Below the pieces are notes generated by a model. The model was not told where the DNA came from and made no database searches. It saw only the letters and a program-made list of their open reading frames with translations. 64,000 nt of DNA, from assembly GCF_021025955.1 (NCBI RefSeq), contig NZ_JAJNCL010000014.1:1-64000 (forward strand). Direction: 5' to 3'. Below, piece after piece: positions 10,306 to 19,802 of the stretch (within the stretch, counting starts at the first letter, position 1; every line of letters begins with the position of its first letter). The position numbers and the translations under genes were made by a program. This stretch comes from Rhodococcus qingshengii (GTDB lineage: Bacteria; Actinomycetota; Actinomycetes; Mycobacteriales; Mycobacteriaceae).

Positions 10306-11180
10306 CCGAGCGTTGCGCGTTGATCGAAGCGGAGAAGGCCAACTACTCGATCGGCTGGATGTGCACACTGTTGGATGTGCCGCGGTCGACGTTCTATGTC
10401 TGGCGTGGCCGGGTCGAGACACCGACTGCCTCGCGCAGGCGAGGGTTGCGCGAGCAGGTCAGGCGGGTGTTCGACACGTCGCGGCAGACGTACGGGTGCC
10501 GGCGCGTGGCCGCCCAGTTGAATCGGGACGGTATCGAGGTCAGCGTCGGCACCGTCGCCGGCATCATGCGCGAGCTGAGATTGTGCGCGGTGCAACCACG
10601 TGCGTACAAGCGGACCACGATTGCCGGCGAGGTAGCGGCGATCCCGGACCTGATCGACCGGGACTTCACCGCACAGGTTCCGGGCGCGCGTCTGGTCGGT
10701 GACATCACCTACCTACGCACCAGTGAGGGATGGTTGTATCTGGCGACGGTGATCGATCTCGCGACGCGGATGGTCGTCGGATGGCAGGCCGCGTCGCACA
10801 TGCGCACGTCGCTGATCGTCGACGCGTTGCAGATGGCCGTCACCGGTGGGCACGTCAGGACGGACGCAGTGTTCCATTCAGGTCGCGGAAGTCAGTACAG
10901 ATCAACGAGATTCGCAGAGTTCGCCGAGTCGAAGGACGTGCGAACCAGTGTCGGACGAACAAGGGCGTGTTGGGACAACGCGGCGGCCGAGTCGTTCTTC
11001 GCGACCCTGAAGAACGAGATGTACTACCGGCGAACGTTCGGCACCCGGAGTCGGGCACGGTTCGCGGTCGCCGAGTACATCGAGGTGTTCTACAACCGGC
11101 AACGTCTGCATTCGACGCTGGGCTATCGCACCCCCGCGGAAGCCCTCGCCGAGTATCGAAACGCAGCTTCAGCTGCCTGA
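10272..11180 (+). CDS. IS3-family transposase OrfB (catalytic part; altered DDE motif)
   Basis: Reading frame -1 relative to OrfA, entered at the A6G site, so the start given is the frameshift point and not an initiation codon. About 300 residues contain the HTH_21 region and an rve integrase core: first Asp in LVGDITYL, Glu in DNAAAESFFATLKNE, and the C-terminal HSTLGYRTPAE. The second catalytic Asp, normally in HSDRGSQY, is Gly here (FHSGRGSQY; codon GGT at about 10880). The enzyme is therefore probably inactive unless this is a sequence error. Confidence 0.85.
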   Translation, partial: SRGLLRQDTPVAERCALIEAEKANYSIGWMCTLLDVPRSTFYVWRGRVETPTASRRRGLREQVRRVFDTSRQTYGCRRVAAQLNRDGIEVSVGTVAGIMRELRLCAVQPRAYKRTTIAGEVAAIPDLIDRDFTAQVPGARLVGDITYLRTSEGWLYLATVIDLATRMVVGWQAASHMRTSLIVDALQMAVTGGHVRTDAVFHSGRGSQYRSTRFAEFAESKDVRTSVGRTRACWDNAAAESFFATLKNEMYYRRTFGTRSRARFAVAEYIEVFYNRQRLHSTLGYRTPAEALAEYRNAASAA

Positions 11181-11257
11181 AACCGCCGAGTCGCTGTCCA
11201 AGAACCTTGACACACTCCATGTTGCTCACAGCACCCCCTGTGGTGGCGGTATTAGCA

Positions 11258-11458
11258 ATGCGAAAGTTGGTTTCCTGGTTTGAGGTCGCCGCACTCGTCG
11301 GTTTGTCCGTCGTCGGGATGGCGAACTGGACTTCCGTGTGGGGATCGCTTCTTTTTGCTGTTCCCCTGGCGGTGGTTGGTTCGGTCTCTGCCTCACTACA
11401 GAAGGCCATCCCGCGCCAGGGAAAGCCACAGAGTGGTTCTGCGACAGTTGCGGCGTAG
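11258..11458 (+). CDS. Small membrane protein candidate (66 aa)
   Basis: The frame after the IS right end encodes two hydrophobic helices (VAALVGLSVVGMANW and SLLFAVPLAVVGSVSASL) and a basic tail. No ribosome binding site is clear, and an ATG at 11219 in the same frame is an alternative start. The gene may have lost its natural 5' region to the IS. No family recognised. Confidence 0.35.
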   Translation: MRKLVSWFEVAALVGLSVVGMANWTSVWGSLLFAVPLAVVGSVSASLQKAIPRQGKPQSGSATVAA

Positions 11459-11848
11459 ACAGAGTCCGCCCAGGTGAAGGGCCGAACTGTGGAGAACAAG
11501 CGTGAAGGGAACCGCATGTGGGGCAACTGTGGGCAAGTATCGACGCGATAAGAACCATCATCATTGTGTGGTGATCGACAGCGATCGGTGTCGTCGTCCC
11601 TGCGCCGGGTTCGCGTCATGGCAGTCGTCGAGAACAATGCCCCGAGCAGCCGGATCGAGACAGTGCCAATCGGGGTCCTCATCAATGGCGTTGACAGACG
11701 GTTTCGTGGAGATATCAGACCGCTTTCTTCCGTCCAGGCACGTTCATGCAGCTTCCCGTCGGATGTGAGGTGCTGATCCTTGTTGAAGGGGCTTGACGGC
11801 TCGCTTGTTGCGATTCGGTTCGGGTTGGTTGGATCGAATGGGCTTGCG
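11459..11848. other. 390-base stretch without a supported gene
   Basis: Lies between the small membrane ORF and the end of the apcE-like gene. Frames here are short, lack ribosome binding sites and show no recognisable motif. I see no clear terminator hairpin for the apc operon. Confidence 0.4.
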
Positions 11849-12658
11849 TCACTTGAGCTGGGCAAGTTGGTTGAGGACGATTTCTGGTATCGCGGCGGCG
11901 GGGATCTGAGTGATGTAGAAGTCGTCCGGGGGAAGTATTGATTCTTCTCCGAGCCAGTAGCTTTCGGGGAGGACACTCCCGCGGGCGGTCTGCTGATGGA
12001 GCGTTACACCGTGGGAGTCGCGCATTCCGACGACGAGTCGGTAGTGCGCGGTGATATTGGTGATCGGGGTGTAGGAGTCGAACGCGACCGGTGTCGCTGG
12101 TTCGGAGGGGTTTATTGGTCGGTCGTCGAGGAGTATCGCGGAGAAGGGAAGTGCTGCGAAGCCGCGTAGCCAATCCGCGACGTACATCGACGAGTTTTCC
12201 GCGTCGTCGGCATCGAGGCTGTCGAGTTCGGAAGAACCCGAATAGTTATGGGTGGCTCGCAGCCACTGCATGGGCGAGGGGATCTGCAGGACCACTGGTC
12301 CTGATGCCATCGCGGTCAGTGTTTGTGCAAGATCGATGGCGCTACGGGTGAGGTCCTTGTCTGCGAGCATGGTTCGCAGGGCGTATCCGGTCCTCGTCTT
12401 CTGGGACATTGCATCCCGCAGGGTGGGGTTCAGTTCGAGGTGGTGGTCGTAGAAGGGGCTCAGGTCGAAGATGGCCAGGTCGGGTTTGAGTAGACCTTGT
12501 GCTTGATTGAAGTAGCGGGCGTAGCTGGTGGGGTCGTCCCAGGGGGCTGGCCGATTACGCAGGAACACTGATTGCGCGTACTTGTGGTGATCGAGTAAAA
12601 GTGCCGTGGCGCGGCCCGAGGGTGGTGTGGCGATTGTGGTGAGAAGGCTGGTGGACAT
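11849..12658 (-). CDS. apcE: ApcE-like subunit, last gene of the acetophenone-carboxylase-type operon
   Basis: 269 residues, with start ATG preceded by GAGGAAG. The sequence is not similar to any family I can name; it contains HHLELNPTLRDAMSQKTRTGYALRTMLADKD and SGPVVLQIPSPMQWLRATHNYSG. In the acetophenone carboxylase of Aromatoleum aromaticum the fifth subunit, ApcE (34 kDa), is encoded last and is needed for activity but is separate from the core complex. Position, size and absence of other homology make this the counterpart. That is inference from operon architecture, not sequence recognition. Confidence 0.55.
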   Translation of the reverse strand: MSTSLLTTIATPPSGRATALLLDHHKYAQSVFLRNRPAPWDDPTSYARYFNQAQGLLKPDLAIFDLSPFYDHHLELNPTLRDAMSQKTRTGYALRTMLADKDLTRSAIDLAQTLTAMASGPVVLQIPSPMQWLRATHNYSGSSELDSLDADDAENSSMYVADWLRGFAALPFSAILLDDRPINPSEPATPVAFDSYTPITNITAHYRLVVGMRDSHGVTLHQQTARGSVLPESYWLGEESILPPDDFYITQIPAAAIPEIVLNQLAQLK

Positions 12659-12756
12659 GATGGTCTTCCTCGGAGGTTGGTGCGACACCGCGCGGTGATG
12701 CTGGCGCCGACATGGTGCAGGGGTCGGCGGTGCATCACCGCGCGGTATCGGCAGGG

Positions 12757-15087
12757 TCAGGACTTGTGCTGGACTTCCTCGCCACACTTGACTTCGAGTT
12801 CACGGACTCGCTTGCTCAGTTCCTCGATCTTGAGTACGCGACGGTCTGGAATCATGATGAGGGGCAGATCCTCGAGCCGTGCGGTCACTCTCTCCGGCTC
12901 ACTCTTACCCCAGTGAGTGGCAACGAGTTGGTCGTTGTCATCGCCCCAAGAACCGAAGTACAGCAACTCTTGTGGAGGTTCGGGCTTGACGAACTCGGCC
13001 ACGAATTCCTTGTATGGCTTGCCCCGCTTCAAACGGTCCCGACGCATCCGTGCGCGCAGCGCGATTGTGTCTTCCTCGCGGACGACGAAGGTGTCGGGTT
13101 CGTAGACTATGCCGTACAGTTCGCCGGCCACCTTGTCCGAGATTCGTGCGAGCTGCAAATCTGCCATCACAAGCTCGGGATCGCGCTCGAGGATGTCGCC
13201 GTATCCGCCGCCGGAGCCTTGGCTGATCATGTACAGCTCGCCTTCTTTGGCGACGTCGAACTGGAGTCCCATGTGGCCGGTCAGATATTTGCCGCCCTCG
13301 TAGGGCTGTTCATTCATCACGCGTTCGATGGACAGGTCGAACTGTGACGGATCTTTGCGGATGATGTCGTAGATGTTGATGTTCTTGACCATCGACAACG
13401 GATAGGTCGGGCATCCGTAGCCACCGAACATTCCACTGACCGACGAGAATTTCGATCCGGAAGTCACGGTCATGAACCCCCAGCTGGGGGTGCCGCGTGA
13501 GGCCACGATCATTTCGTAGCCCATTCCGCCGCGGTACTTGCCGAAGCCCTGATTGTCCTTGACCAGCCGCTTGGAGACCAACTGCAGGAATGGTACCTCC
13601 TCTTCCATGACCTCCTGCTCGGCGATATCGGCCATTGCGCAGAACAGGGGAGCGACGCCATCTTCGCCGTCCCGGAAAGCCTTCGCGCCTCCGCCCATTC
13701 CGTTCAAGTCCGCACACAGGTTGCCCACTTGCTCGCTGTGCTGGGTGGTTCCGCCCCACAGGAAGTTGTTGATCTGGTTGAACCAGGGGGCGATGACGTT
13801 CGAGTACTTGGTGGGTGCGGAGAATTGCAGCTTGGCATACGCGGTTTGCAGGGCCGAGAAACCACGGAACGAAGCCTGCAAGGATTGACCGACGGGCGCG
13901 TCGTATCCAGCGTCGGCCCAGGTGTGCTCCTCCGAGATGACCTCGATGGGCGAGAGCGCGCCGGTGCTGCGCGGCAGATCCGGCCACCAGTACGACAGAA
14001 TTGCTTGGGTCATGAACGACTTGGTCGACCCGAGTGGCGAATTGATGGCCCTGTTGAGGATCTCGGGGCCAGTGCCGGTGAGATCGACGATCATCCGGTC
14101 GCCTTTGATGGTGATCTTGCAGGCGAACTTGATCAAGATGTTCTCTTTGAGAGTGGAGTCGACGAACTGATTGAACGTGACCGTGCCGTCGGGTAGATCC
14201 GAAATGCGGCGCCGCACTTCGGCTTCGACGTTCTCAACCGTGCTCCGGAGGGTGGAGACGAACGCTTCCTCGCCGACCTCGTCGATCAGGCGGTTGACCG
14301 TGTCCATTACCCGGCTGACGGCGCCCATCTTGACCTTGATGTCGGCGAGCATCAGCTTGGGGTCACGGGTGGAGTGCTGGAGGAAAGTCAACAGGTCTCG
14401 GCGCAGGCGACCGCCTTCGACGATTTTGATCGGCGATGCGCGTAGCCCGTCATCGAAGGGAGTTTCGGATCCCGAGGGCATACCACCCGGCTCGCAAGCA
14501 CCGTTTTCACCCTCGTGGATGGTGGCCCCCACCCAGGCGATGATCCGGTCGTCCCGCATGACCGGCACCAGCATCGACTGGTCGGTGTTGTGGACCATGC
14601 CGAATCGGGAATCATTGTGGAAGAAGCCATCTCCCGGCCGAATTCCTACGGTCGGTTCGTCTTTCCAGTTCTTCATGATGTAGCGAATCGGGTGATGCAG
14701 GACCGCGGAGAACGCGATGACGCCGCGGTTGGAAAGGTAGCTGACGTCGCCCTCAGCGGTATAGACGGCGACCGATAGGTCGGCCCACTTTGCGCCCGGC
14801 GCCGCGCCCATGCTCTCGCACATCTCGAATGCCTCGTCCAGCGAGCCGGCGAGACGTTTGCGGATTCGATCGGCCTCGATAGGATCCGTATCAGAGGTCA
14901 TACAGTAGTTTTCGTGCGCTGTGCGTGCCGCGATCTGGTGGTGTCGCATGATCTCGGGATCGGGGCCGAGGAACAGGGTGGTCTCGTCCATGAACTTGTC
15001 GACCCACTGCTGCTCCTGTGCGCTGAGCTGTTGAGCGTCGTCGCGGTCCGTGGATGGTCCGCTGCTGCCGTTGTCCAAAATTGTCAT
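12757..15087 (-). CDS. apcD: Acetophenone/acetone carboxylase HyuB-type subunit (ApcD-like)
   Basis: 776 residues, covering the hydantoinase B/oxoprolinase family. Known members are the carboxylating subunit of ketone carboxylases, acting on a phosphorylated enol made by the HyuA-type partners. Recognisable blocks are DLSVAVYTAEGDVSYLSNRGVIAFSAVLHHPIRYIM, GDGFFHNDSRFGMVHNTDQSMLVPV (a metal-site type HND motif), INSPLGSTKSFMTQAILSYW and GGYGDILERDPELVMADL. Length matches ApcD (87 kDa) and the acetone carboxylase alpha subunit. ATG start with AAGGAG seven bases upstream. The presence of two HyuA genes and an apcE-like gene favours the acetophenone type over the three-gene acetone type. Confidence 0.82.
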   Translation of the reverse strand: MTILDNGSSGPSTDRDDAQQLSAQEQQWVDKFMDETTLFLGPDPEIMRHHQIAARTAHENYCMTSDTDPIEADRIRKRLAGSLDEAFEMCESMGAAPGAKWADLSVAVYTAEGDVSYLSNRGVIAFSAVLHHPIRYIMKNWKDEPTVGIRPGDGFFHNDSRFGMVHNTDQSMLVPVMRDDRIIAWVGATIHEGENGACEPGGMPSGSETPFDDGLRASPIKIVEGGRLRRDLLTFLQHSTRDPKLMLADIKVKMGAVSRVMDTVNRLIDEVGEEAFVSTLRSTVENVEAEVRRRISDLPDGTVTFNQFVDSTLKENILIKFACKITIKGDRMIVDLTGTGPEILNRAINSPLGSTKSFMTQAILSYWWPDLPRSTGALSPIEVISEEHTWADAGYDAPVGQSLQASFRGFSALQTAYAKLQFSAPTKYSNVIAPWFNQINNFLWGGTTQHSEQVGNLCADLNGMGGGAKAFRDGEDGVAPLFCAMADIAEQEVMEEEVPFLQLVSKRLVKDNQGFGKYRGGMGYEMIVASRGTPSWGFMTVTSGSKFSSVSGMFGGYGCPTYPLSMVKNINIYDIIRKDPSQFDLSIERVMNEQPYEGGKYLTGHMGLQFDVAKEGELYMISQGSGGGYGDILERDPELVMADLQLARISDKVAGELYGIVYEPDTFVVREEDTIALRARMRRDRLKRGKPYKEFVAEFVKPEPPQELLYFGSWGDDNDQLVATHWGKSEPERVTARLEDLPLIMIPDRRVLKIEELSKRVRELEVKCGEEVQHKS

Positions 15088-15132
15088 GATGTTTGGCTCC
15101 TTAGAAAGAACTGGGGTTGATTCGACTGCTCG

Positions 15133-17259
15133 TCAGTCTTTGAGGAGCCAGACGGCACCTTGAACGGTCGGCTCGAGTCGCCAGCCCGGTTCGACGAGGT
15201 AGGTGGTGCTTTCCGTCGTCACGATTGCCGGACCGGCGATAACGTATGCGTGATTGAGAGCGGACTCGTCGTAGACCGGGGTCTGAACCGGCTCGTTGAT
15301 GTCGGTGAAGTGCACTTTCCGATTGGTCACCGGCGCCGGGACCGCGCGCTTGCCGCCGGTGTCGATGGAATCGAATTTGACCACGTCGCCGTTGATGTAG
15401 GAGGCGACGCGCAAGGTTTGTACGCGAACTCCGGCTTCGGGAGCCTGGGTACCCTCGCCGTAGCGCTGGCCGAAGATCTCGGCGAAAGTCTTGATCAGGT
15501 ACAGGACGTCGGCGACACCGTTGACTCGGTTGATGTCGAAGGACACGGCAGTGGTGACCAACTGATTGCCGTAACGCATGTCCATCTCGAGTCGGTACTT
15601 GACGTCGTCACGGTTGTAGCCTTGACGGACAAGATCTTCGGTGCCCTTGTTCTCGAGCTCAGAGATGTAGGAGTTGAGTTGCTCGTACTGATTGTAGAGA
15701 GTTCGCTCGCGTGGCTCGTAGAGAACGATGTAGGCACTTCGTTCATGGATGTGGAGCGGCTTCATGTTGCCCGCGCCCAGTGCGGAGAAAACCGAGGCGA
15801 ACGGGGGGAAGAGAATCTTGTTGATGCCGGCCTTGGCGGCGATTCCGCACGCGTGCAACGGGCCGTTGCCTCCGTAGGCGAGCATGGTGTAGTCCTCGAC
15901 AAGACCGCCCCGTGAGCGCAGTTCCTTCTCGATACCGATAGCCATCTGCTCGTCGACGGTGCGTTTGATCACCTTCGCGACATCTACGGCCTCCAGATCG
16001 AGTTCGTCGGAAAGGTTTTCGTCGATCGCATAGACGGAACGCTTCTTGTTGAGTGCGATGTAGCCGTTGGCATAGTTGTCGGGATCGAGGTATCCGAGCA
16101 CTAGGTCTGCGTCCGTGACCGTGACCTGCAGGCCGCCGCGGTCGTAGCATGCTGGGCCGGGGTCCGAGCCTGCCGATTCGGGTCCGATCTGCACCGAATT
16201 GTGGATCCGGTTGTACGTCGCGATGGAGCCTCCGCCAGCGCCGAGGGTGTTGAGGTGGATCATGGGAACCGAGACCAGCCAGCGGCCGATGGTCGGTTGG
16301 AAATCGTAGTGACGAACTCCGCCTTCGGGGACTAGACCGATATCGAAGGATGTTCCGCCCATGTCCATCGATACGACGTCGCCGATGCCAGTGGTCTCCG
16401 CTAGGTGTTGAGCCCCTCCGACTCCCGCAATCGGACCCGAGTGAATGGTCTGCAACGCATCGGTCGAGTTCGGCTGGGCCATGCCGCCGGAATTGTGAAT
16501 GACTAGCATCGGCTTTTCATAGCCGGAATCACGCAGATTGCTCGACAACTGATTGAGTGCGTGGAACATCGTCGCATGCAGGAAAGCATCGACAATTGTC
16601 GATGTTGCCCGGACGTACTCGCCTTTTCGGCCGGAAACCTGACTGCTGAGCAGCACCGGGATTGCTCCGAGTTGGTGCGTGGGGTATTCATCGAGGATGA
16701 TCTCGAGGATCTGCTGCTCGTGGGCCGAGTTCTCGGTAGCGTTCGTCAGTGCCACGACAATGGCTTCGGCACCGTTATCCACCAACTCGCGCACCTGCTG
16801 ACGAACATCGTCGACCATCAACGGGACCAGGATTTCGCCGACGGTGTCGACTCGTTCCTTGACCGATCGCACCAGATGACGCGGTACCAGAGGATCGGGG
16901 CGTTGGGCGTCCGCCATATCGCCCTGCTTGACGCCGTCGAGGCCTTCGCCGTAGCCGCGACCACGGGAAAGGTGGATCGTATCTTCGAATCCGTGTGTAA
17001 CCAGGGCGGCGACTTTGGGGCCCTTGCCCTCGATGAGTGCGTTGGTGCCCAACGTGGTGGCGTAACGGACCGAATCGACCTCGCGGAGAGCGTCGCTGCG
17101 GCTCACTCCGGCGCGCGAGCACGCCAAGTCCAGTGCTTCATTGAAGCCGAGGGCCAGGTTGTGGTGGGTGGTCAGAGCCTTCGCTTCGACGTAGATGTCG
17201 TCCCAAACAAAGAAGCAGTCGCTGAATGTTCCACCGATATCAACGGAAATGCGTTTCAT
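15133..17259 (-). CDS. apcC: Acetophenone/acetone carboxylase HyuA-type subunit (ApcC-like)
   Basis: 708 residues of the hydantoinase A/oxoprolinase ATPase family. The N-terminus starts with the nucleotide-binding signature ISVDIGGTFSDCFF. TTLGTNALIEGKGPKVAALVTHGFEDTIHLSRGRG, SGPIAGVGGAQHLAETTGIGDVVSMDMGGTSFDIGLV and LAYGGNGPLHACGIAAKAGINKILFPPFASVFSALGAGN are further family blocks. These subunits hydrolyse ATP to phosphorylate the ketone enol or bicarbonate. ATG start with AAGGAG. It sits between the HyuB gene (45 bases downstream) and the small zinc subunit gene (26 bases upstream), so a single transcript is expected. Confidence 0.82.
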   Translation of the reverse strand: MKRISVDIGGTFSDCFFVWDDIYVEAKALTTHHNLALGFNEALDLACSRAGVSRSDALREVDSVRYATTLGTNALIEGKGPKVAALVTHGFEDTIHLSRGRGYGEGLDGVKQGDMADAQRPDPLVPRHLVRSVKERVDTVGEILVPLMVDDVRQQVRELVDNGAEAIVVALTNATENSAHEQQILEIILDEYPTHQLGAIPVLLSSQVSGRKGEYVRATSTIVDAFLHATMFHALNQLSSNLRDSGYEKPMLVIHNSGGMAQPNSTDALQTIHSGPIAGVGGAQHLAETTGIGDVVSMDMGGTSFDIGLVPEGGVRHYDFQPTIGRWLVSVPMIHLNTLGAGGGSIATYNRIHNSVQIGPESAGSDPGPACYDRGGLQVTVTDADLVLGYLDPDNYANGYIALNKKRSVYAIDENLSDELDLEAVDVAKVIKRTVDEQMAIGIEKELRSRGGLVEDYTMLAYGGNGPLHACGIAAKAGINKILFPPFASVFSALGAGNMKPLHIHERSAYIVLYEPRERTLYNQYEQLNSYISELENKGTEDLVRQGYNRDDVKYRLEMDMRYGNQLVTTAVSFDINRVNGVADVLYLIKTFAEIFGQRYGEGTQAPEAGVRVQTLRVASYINGDVVKFDSIDTGGKRAVPAPVTNRKVHFTDINEPVQTPVYDESALNHAYVIAGPAIVTTESTTYLVEPGWRLEPTVQGAVWLLKD

Positions 17260-17285
17260 GACAGTAAATCTCCTTCGATCCGGTC

Positions 17286-17723
17286 TCAGTGCTGGGCGTG
17301 TGAGTGGGAGTGCGAATGCCGTGTTCGCGGCTCGGCGATCGCATTCTCGCCGGGCCCGTAGTTGACGAGGGTTTCCGGATCGCCCTCACGCTCGGCCCAT
17401 TGCTTCTTGAGTGCGTCGATGTCCCAGATCATGTCGACGGTTGGCGGGTGTCCGGGCGGGGTGTACTCGGTTTCGATCTGTGTTCCGCAACCGGGGCAAT
17501 AGAATTCGAGGATCCGGCAGAACAGCGGATCCGGCGCGAAGGTGTACTCGTATTTCTCCGGATCGAGAATCGACGGGTGAATGTCGCGGGGATCGCGGTC
17601 GTAGACCAGCGTGCCTTCTTTGTAGTTCCCTCGGGCATTGCCCAGATCGTGCTGGCAGACCCGGCAGAGCCACCGCTCGGAGTCGAGATCTATTGCAAGA
17701 TATTCGGTCATGGGGATACGCAT
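17286..17723 (-). CDS. apcB: Acetone/acetophenone carboxylase small zinc subunit (ApcB-like, gamma)
   Basis: 145 residues. CRVCQHDLGNARGNYKEGTLVYDRDPRDIHPSIL is the typical N-terminal block of the gamma subunit of acetone carboxylase, and FYCPGCGTQIETEYTPPG is the second Cys pair; the four Cys likely bind zinc. The C-terminus is a His-rich tail (RHSHSHSHAQH), which may be a natural metal-binding extension. Size matches ApcB (15 kDa). The ATG giving MRIPMTEYL is used; MTEYL four codons later is possible. It lies 64 bases after the apcA-like gene. Confidence 0.8.
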   Translation of the reverse strand: MRIPMTEYLAIDLDSERWLCRVCQHDLGNARGNYKEGTLVYDRDPRDIHPSILDPEKYEYTFAPDPLFCRILEFYCPGCGTQIETEYTPPGHPPTVDMIWDIDALKKQWAEREGDPETLVNYGPGENAIAEPRTRHSHSHSHAQH

Positions 17724-17787
17724 GATGTTCGCTACCTTCGTGTCGAGAAATATCGATGTGTTGGTTCGAGAAGAGATCGCGTACCGA

Positions 17788-19707
17788 TTACGCGGTGTCG
17801 GTCAAGATGAGGTCGCCGGAGTTGGAGATTTCCAGCTCCCAGCCGGCGGGGACCTGAGCGGTGAAGAACTGTCCCTCCACGACGGCCGGACCGGATGCCA
17901 CCGCACCGGCAGCCTGCTGGTCGAGCTGGTAGACCGGCAGATCCTCGACTGATGTCGCCGAGGTGCGGACCGATCGCGTCGCGGTCGAAACCGCCGGAGA
18001 CTTCTTCTCTGGTGATCCGCCCTTGATCATCGAGTGCGGAAGCTCGCGCGTCGCCTTCAACGCCAGGATGGTTTTGCTCCCAGCTGCCGAGCTGACGTCG
18101 AGATCGCTGTCGAACTCGGCCCGGGTCGCGGTGCCGTCGGCATCCTCGACCAGCGATGCCCATTCCAACGAACAATCCGCTATGTCGTATCCCTCTTGGA
18201 ACATGTCACGTGTTGCGCGCAAACGTAATTCGTCTATCGCTGCAGTGATTTGCTCGGGGGTGCAGTCGGTGATGTTGGCTTCGTAGGACTGGGCGATATC
18301 GGAGAAACTGATACCGAATGCGGAGAACACGGCGGCGAGTTTCGGGACCAGCACCCGCCGGACTCCGGCGATTCGTGCGGCATCACACGCACTCATGGGC
18401 CCGCCACCGCCGAATGCGGCGACCGTTGTCGTCTCCGGGCTTTCGACGGAAGAGGCAAATGATTCCGACACCTTCGCCGCGTAGGCGGCGGCCATTTCGA
18501 TCAGTGCTTCTTCAACGGTGATTCCCAGTGGTTCGGCGATGCTCTCGCTGATGACCGCCCGGGAGCGTTGCGCGTCGAGGTACATTTCACCGTCGAGGTA
18601 CGTGTCGGGATCGAGAACGCCCAGCAGCAAATTGACGTCGGTGATGGTCGCCTTCTTGCCACCGAAACCGAAGCACGCGGGGCCGGGGGCCGCTCCGACG
18701 CTTTCCGGGCCGACCACGATCTTGCCGTCCTCGACCGCGATGATGGAACTGCCGCCCACACCGGCGGACTTGACGTCACTGAGTTCGTAGGAGACCGGAA
18801 CGCCGTTGATCCGGCCGCGGCGCTCGGTCGCGATGGTGTAATTCTTGACCGTTCCGACATCGGTGGTGGTTCCGCCCACGTCGATCATGAGCACATGGGG
18901 GAGGCCGTACGCTTCGGCGAGCGCGCGGGTTCCTTCGAGACCTCCACGCGGGCCGGAGGAATAGGTCTTGAGCGCCACGGATTTTGCGACGCGGGACGAG
19001 GCTCCGTCGTTGCGGTAGATGAGCAGGGGGTTCTTGATCTTGTAGCTGCGTAGCCGGCGTTCGGTGCTGTAGAGGAAACGCTCCACTGTGGGGTGGAGGA
19101 ACGAGTTGATGATTCCTGACCAAATTCGGCGTGATCGCAATTCGTCGGAGGAGAATTCCCAGCTGAACAGAACGGGGACGGAACCGAGCAGATGGCGTGG
19201 GAAGCTCTCGAGGATGATCCGCTTGAAGAGTGCCTCACGGTCCTTGGACTTCGCGGCGAGGATCAGTCGTTCGGCACCTGCCGTGGTCAACCTGTTGATT
19301 TCCGCCACCAATGTAACGGTCAAGGCGTCGCCGACAAGTTCGTCCGATACCACCGAGCTACGCGGCCCGATCACGTCGTCGAAGAGTGATTCGGACTCTG
19401 TGTTGGTGCGAAGTTCGTCCACGATCGCAACATCGTCGACGATCAATCCGAGACGAGGCCCTTTCCTCTCCACGAGGGCATTGGTGCCTTGCGTCGAGGA
19501 ATATCTGATGTGCTGAGTCGAATGCAGCAGACCTGCAAGGTTCTGCTCGCCATAGATGACCGAGGACACCTTGGTCATACCGTCGAACAGACACTGGGAC
19601 AGATCGACCGGAGTGGTGAGTGTCTTCGTGAATGCGAATTCGGATCCACTGCCGACGCAGATGTCGGTCAAGGTTCCGCCGTTGTCGATGTTGATCAAAC
19701 GCTCCAC
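17788..19707 (-). CDS. apcA: Acetophenone carboxylase HyuA-type subunit (ApcA-like)
   Basis: About 639 residues, a second HyuA/oxoprolinase ATPase clearly different from the ApcC-like one. Motifs: LINIDNGGTLTDICVG (phosphate loop), STQGTNALVERKGPRLGLIVDD, YSSGPRGGLEGTRALAEAYGLPHVLMIDVGGTTTDVGTV and GGGGPMSACDAARIAGVRRVLVPKLAAVFSAFGISFSD. The GTG start giving MERLINIDNGG is chosen because AGGAG lies five bases before it; the ATG five codons earlier has none. A separate ApcA-type subunit is absent from acetone carboxylase (AcxABC) and present in acetophenone carboxylase. First gene of the operon, divergent from the activator. Confidence 0.8.
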   Translation of the reverse strand: MERLINIDNGGTLTDICVGSGSEFAFTKTLTTPVDLSQCLFDGMTKVSSVIYGEQNLAGLLHSTQHIRYSSTQGTNALVERKGPRLGLIVDDVAIVDELRTNTESESLFDDVIGPRSSVVSDELVGDALTVTLVAEINRLTTAGAERLILAAKSKDREALFKRIILESFPRHLLGSVPVLFSWEFSSDELRSRRIWSGIINSFLHPTVERFLYSTERRLRSYKIKNPLLIYRNDGASSRVAKSVALKTYSSGPRGGLEGTRALAEAYGLPHVLMIDVGGTTTDVGTVKNYTIATERRGRINGVPVSYELSDVKSAGVGGSSIIAVEDGKIVVGPESVGAAPGPACFGFGGKKATITDVNLLLGVLDPDTYLDGEMYLDAQRSRAVISESIAEPLGITVEEALIEMAAAYAAKVSESFASSVESPETTTVAAFGGGGPMSACDAARIAGVRRVLVPKLAAVFSAFGISFSDIAQSYEANITDCTPEQITAAIDELRLRATRDMFQEGYDIADCSLEWASLVEDADGTATRAEFDSDLDVSSAAGSKTILALKATRELPHSMIKGGSPEKKSPAVSTATRSVRTSATSVEDLPVYQLDQQAAGAVASGPAVVEGQFFTAQVPAGWELEISNSGDLILTDTA

Positions 19708-19802
19708 CGAGGCTCCTAGCATTGTCGAGAATGAATGAAACGAAAGTGATGGGCATCACTTCGATTGCGAACAGGGGAAAGCATCACATCGAGAGCGAGG
19801 GG

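Larger units (their letters stand above)
9965..11214 (+). mobile_element. IS3-family insertion sequence
   Basis: About 1,250 bp, with two overlapping transposase frames and imperfect terminal inverted repeats. The left end (TGTGCCAATGATCTTGGACA) and the reverse complement of the right end (TGTGTCAAGGTTCTTGGACA) agree at 17 of 20 positions. No matching target-site duplication is seen at the flanks, which suggests an old insertion or recombination between copies. It separates the lipoprotein and thiolase scar from the apc operon. Confidence 0.88.

Noticed and set aside
12757..17259. Simple three-subunit acetone carboxylase (acxABC)
   Set aside because: Subunit sizes would fit, but a second HyuA gene and a fifth apcE-like gene in the same operon match the acetophenone carboxylase layout better. 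The substrate remains open.
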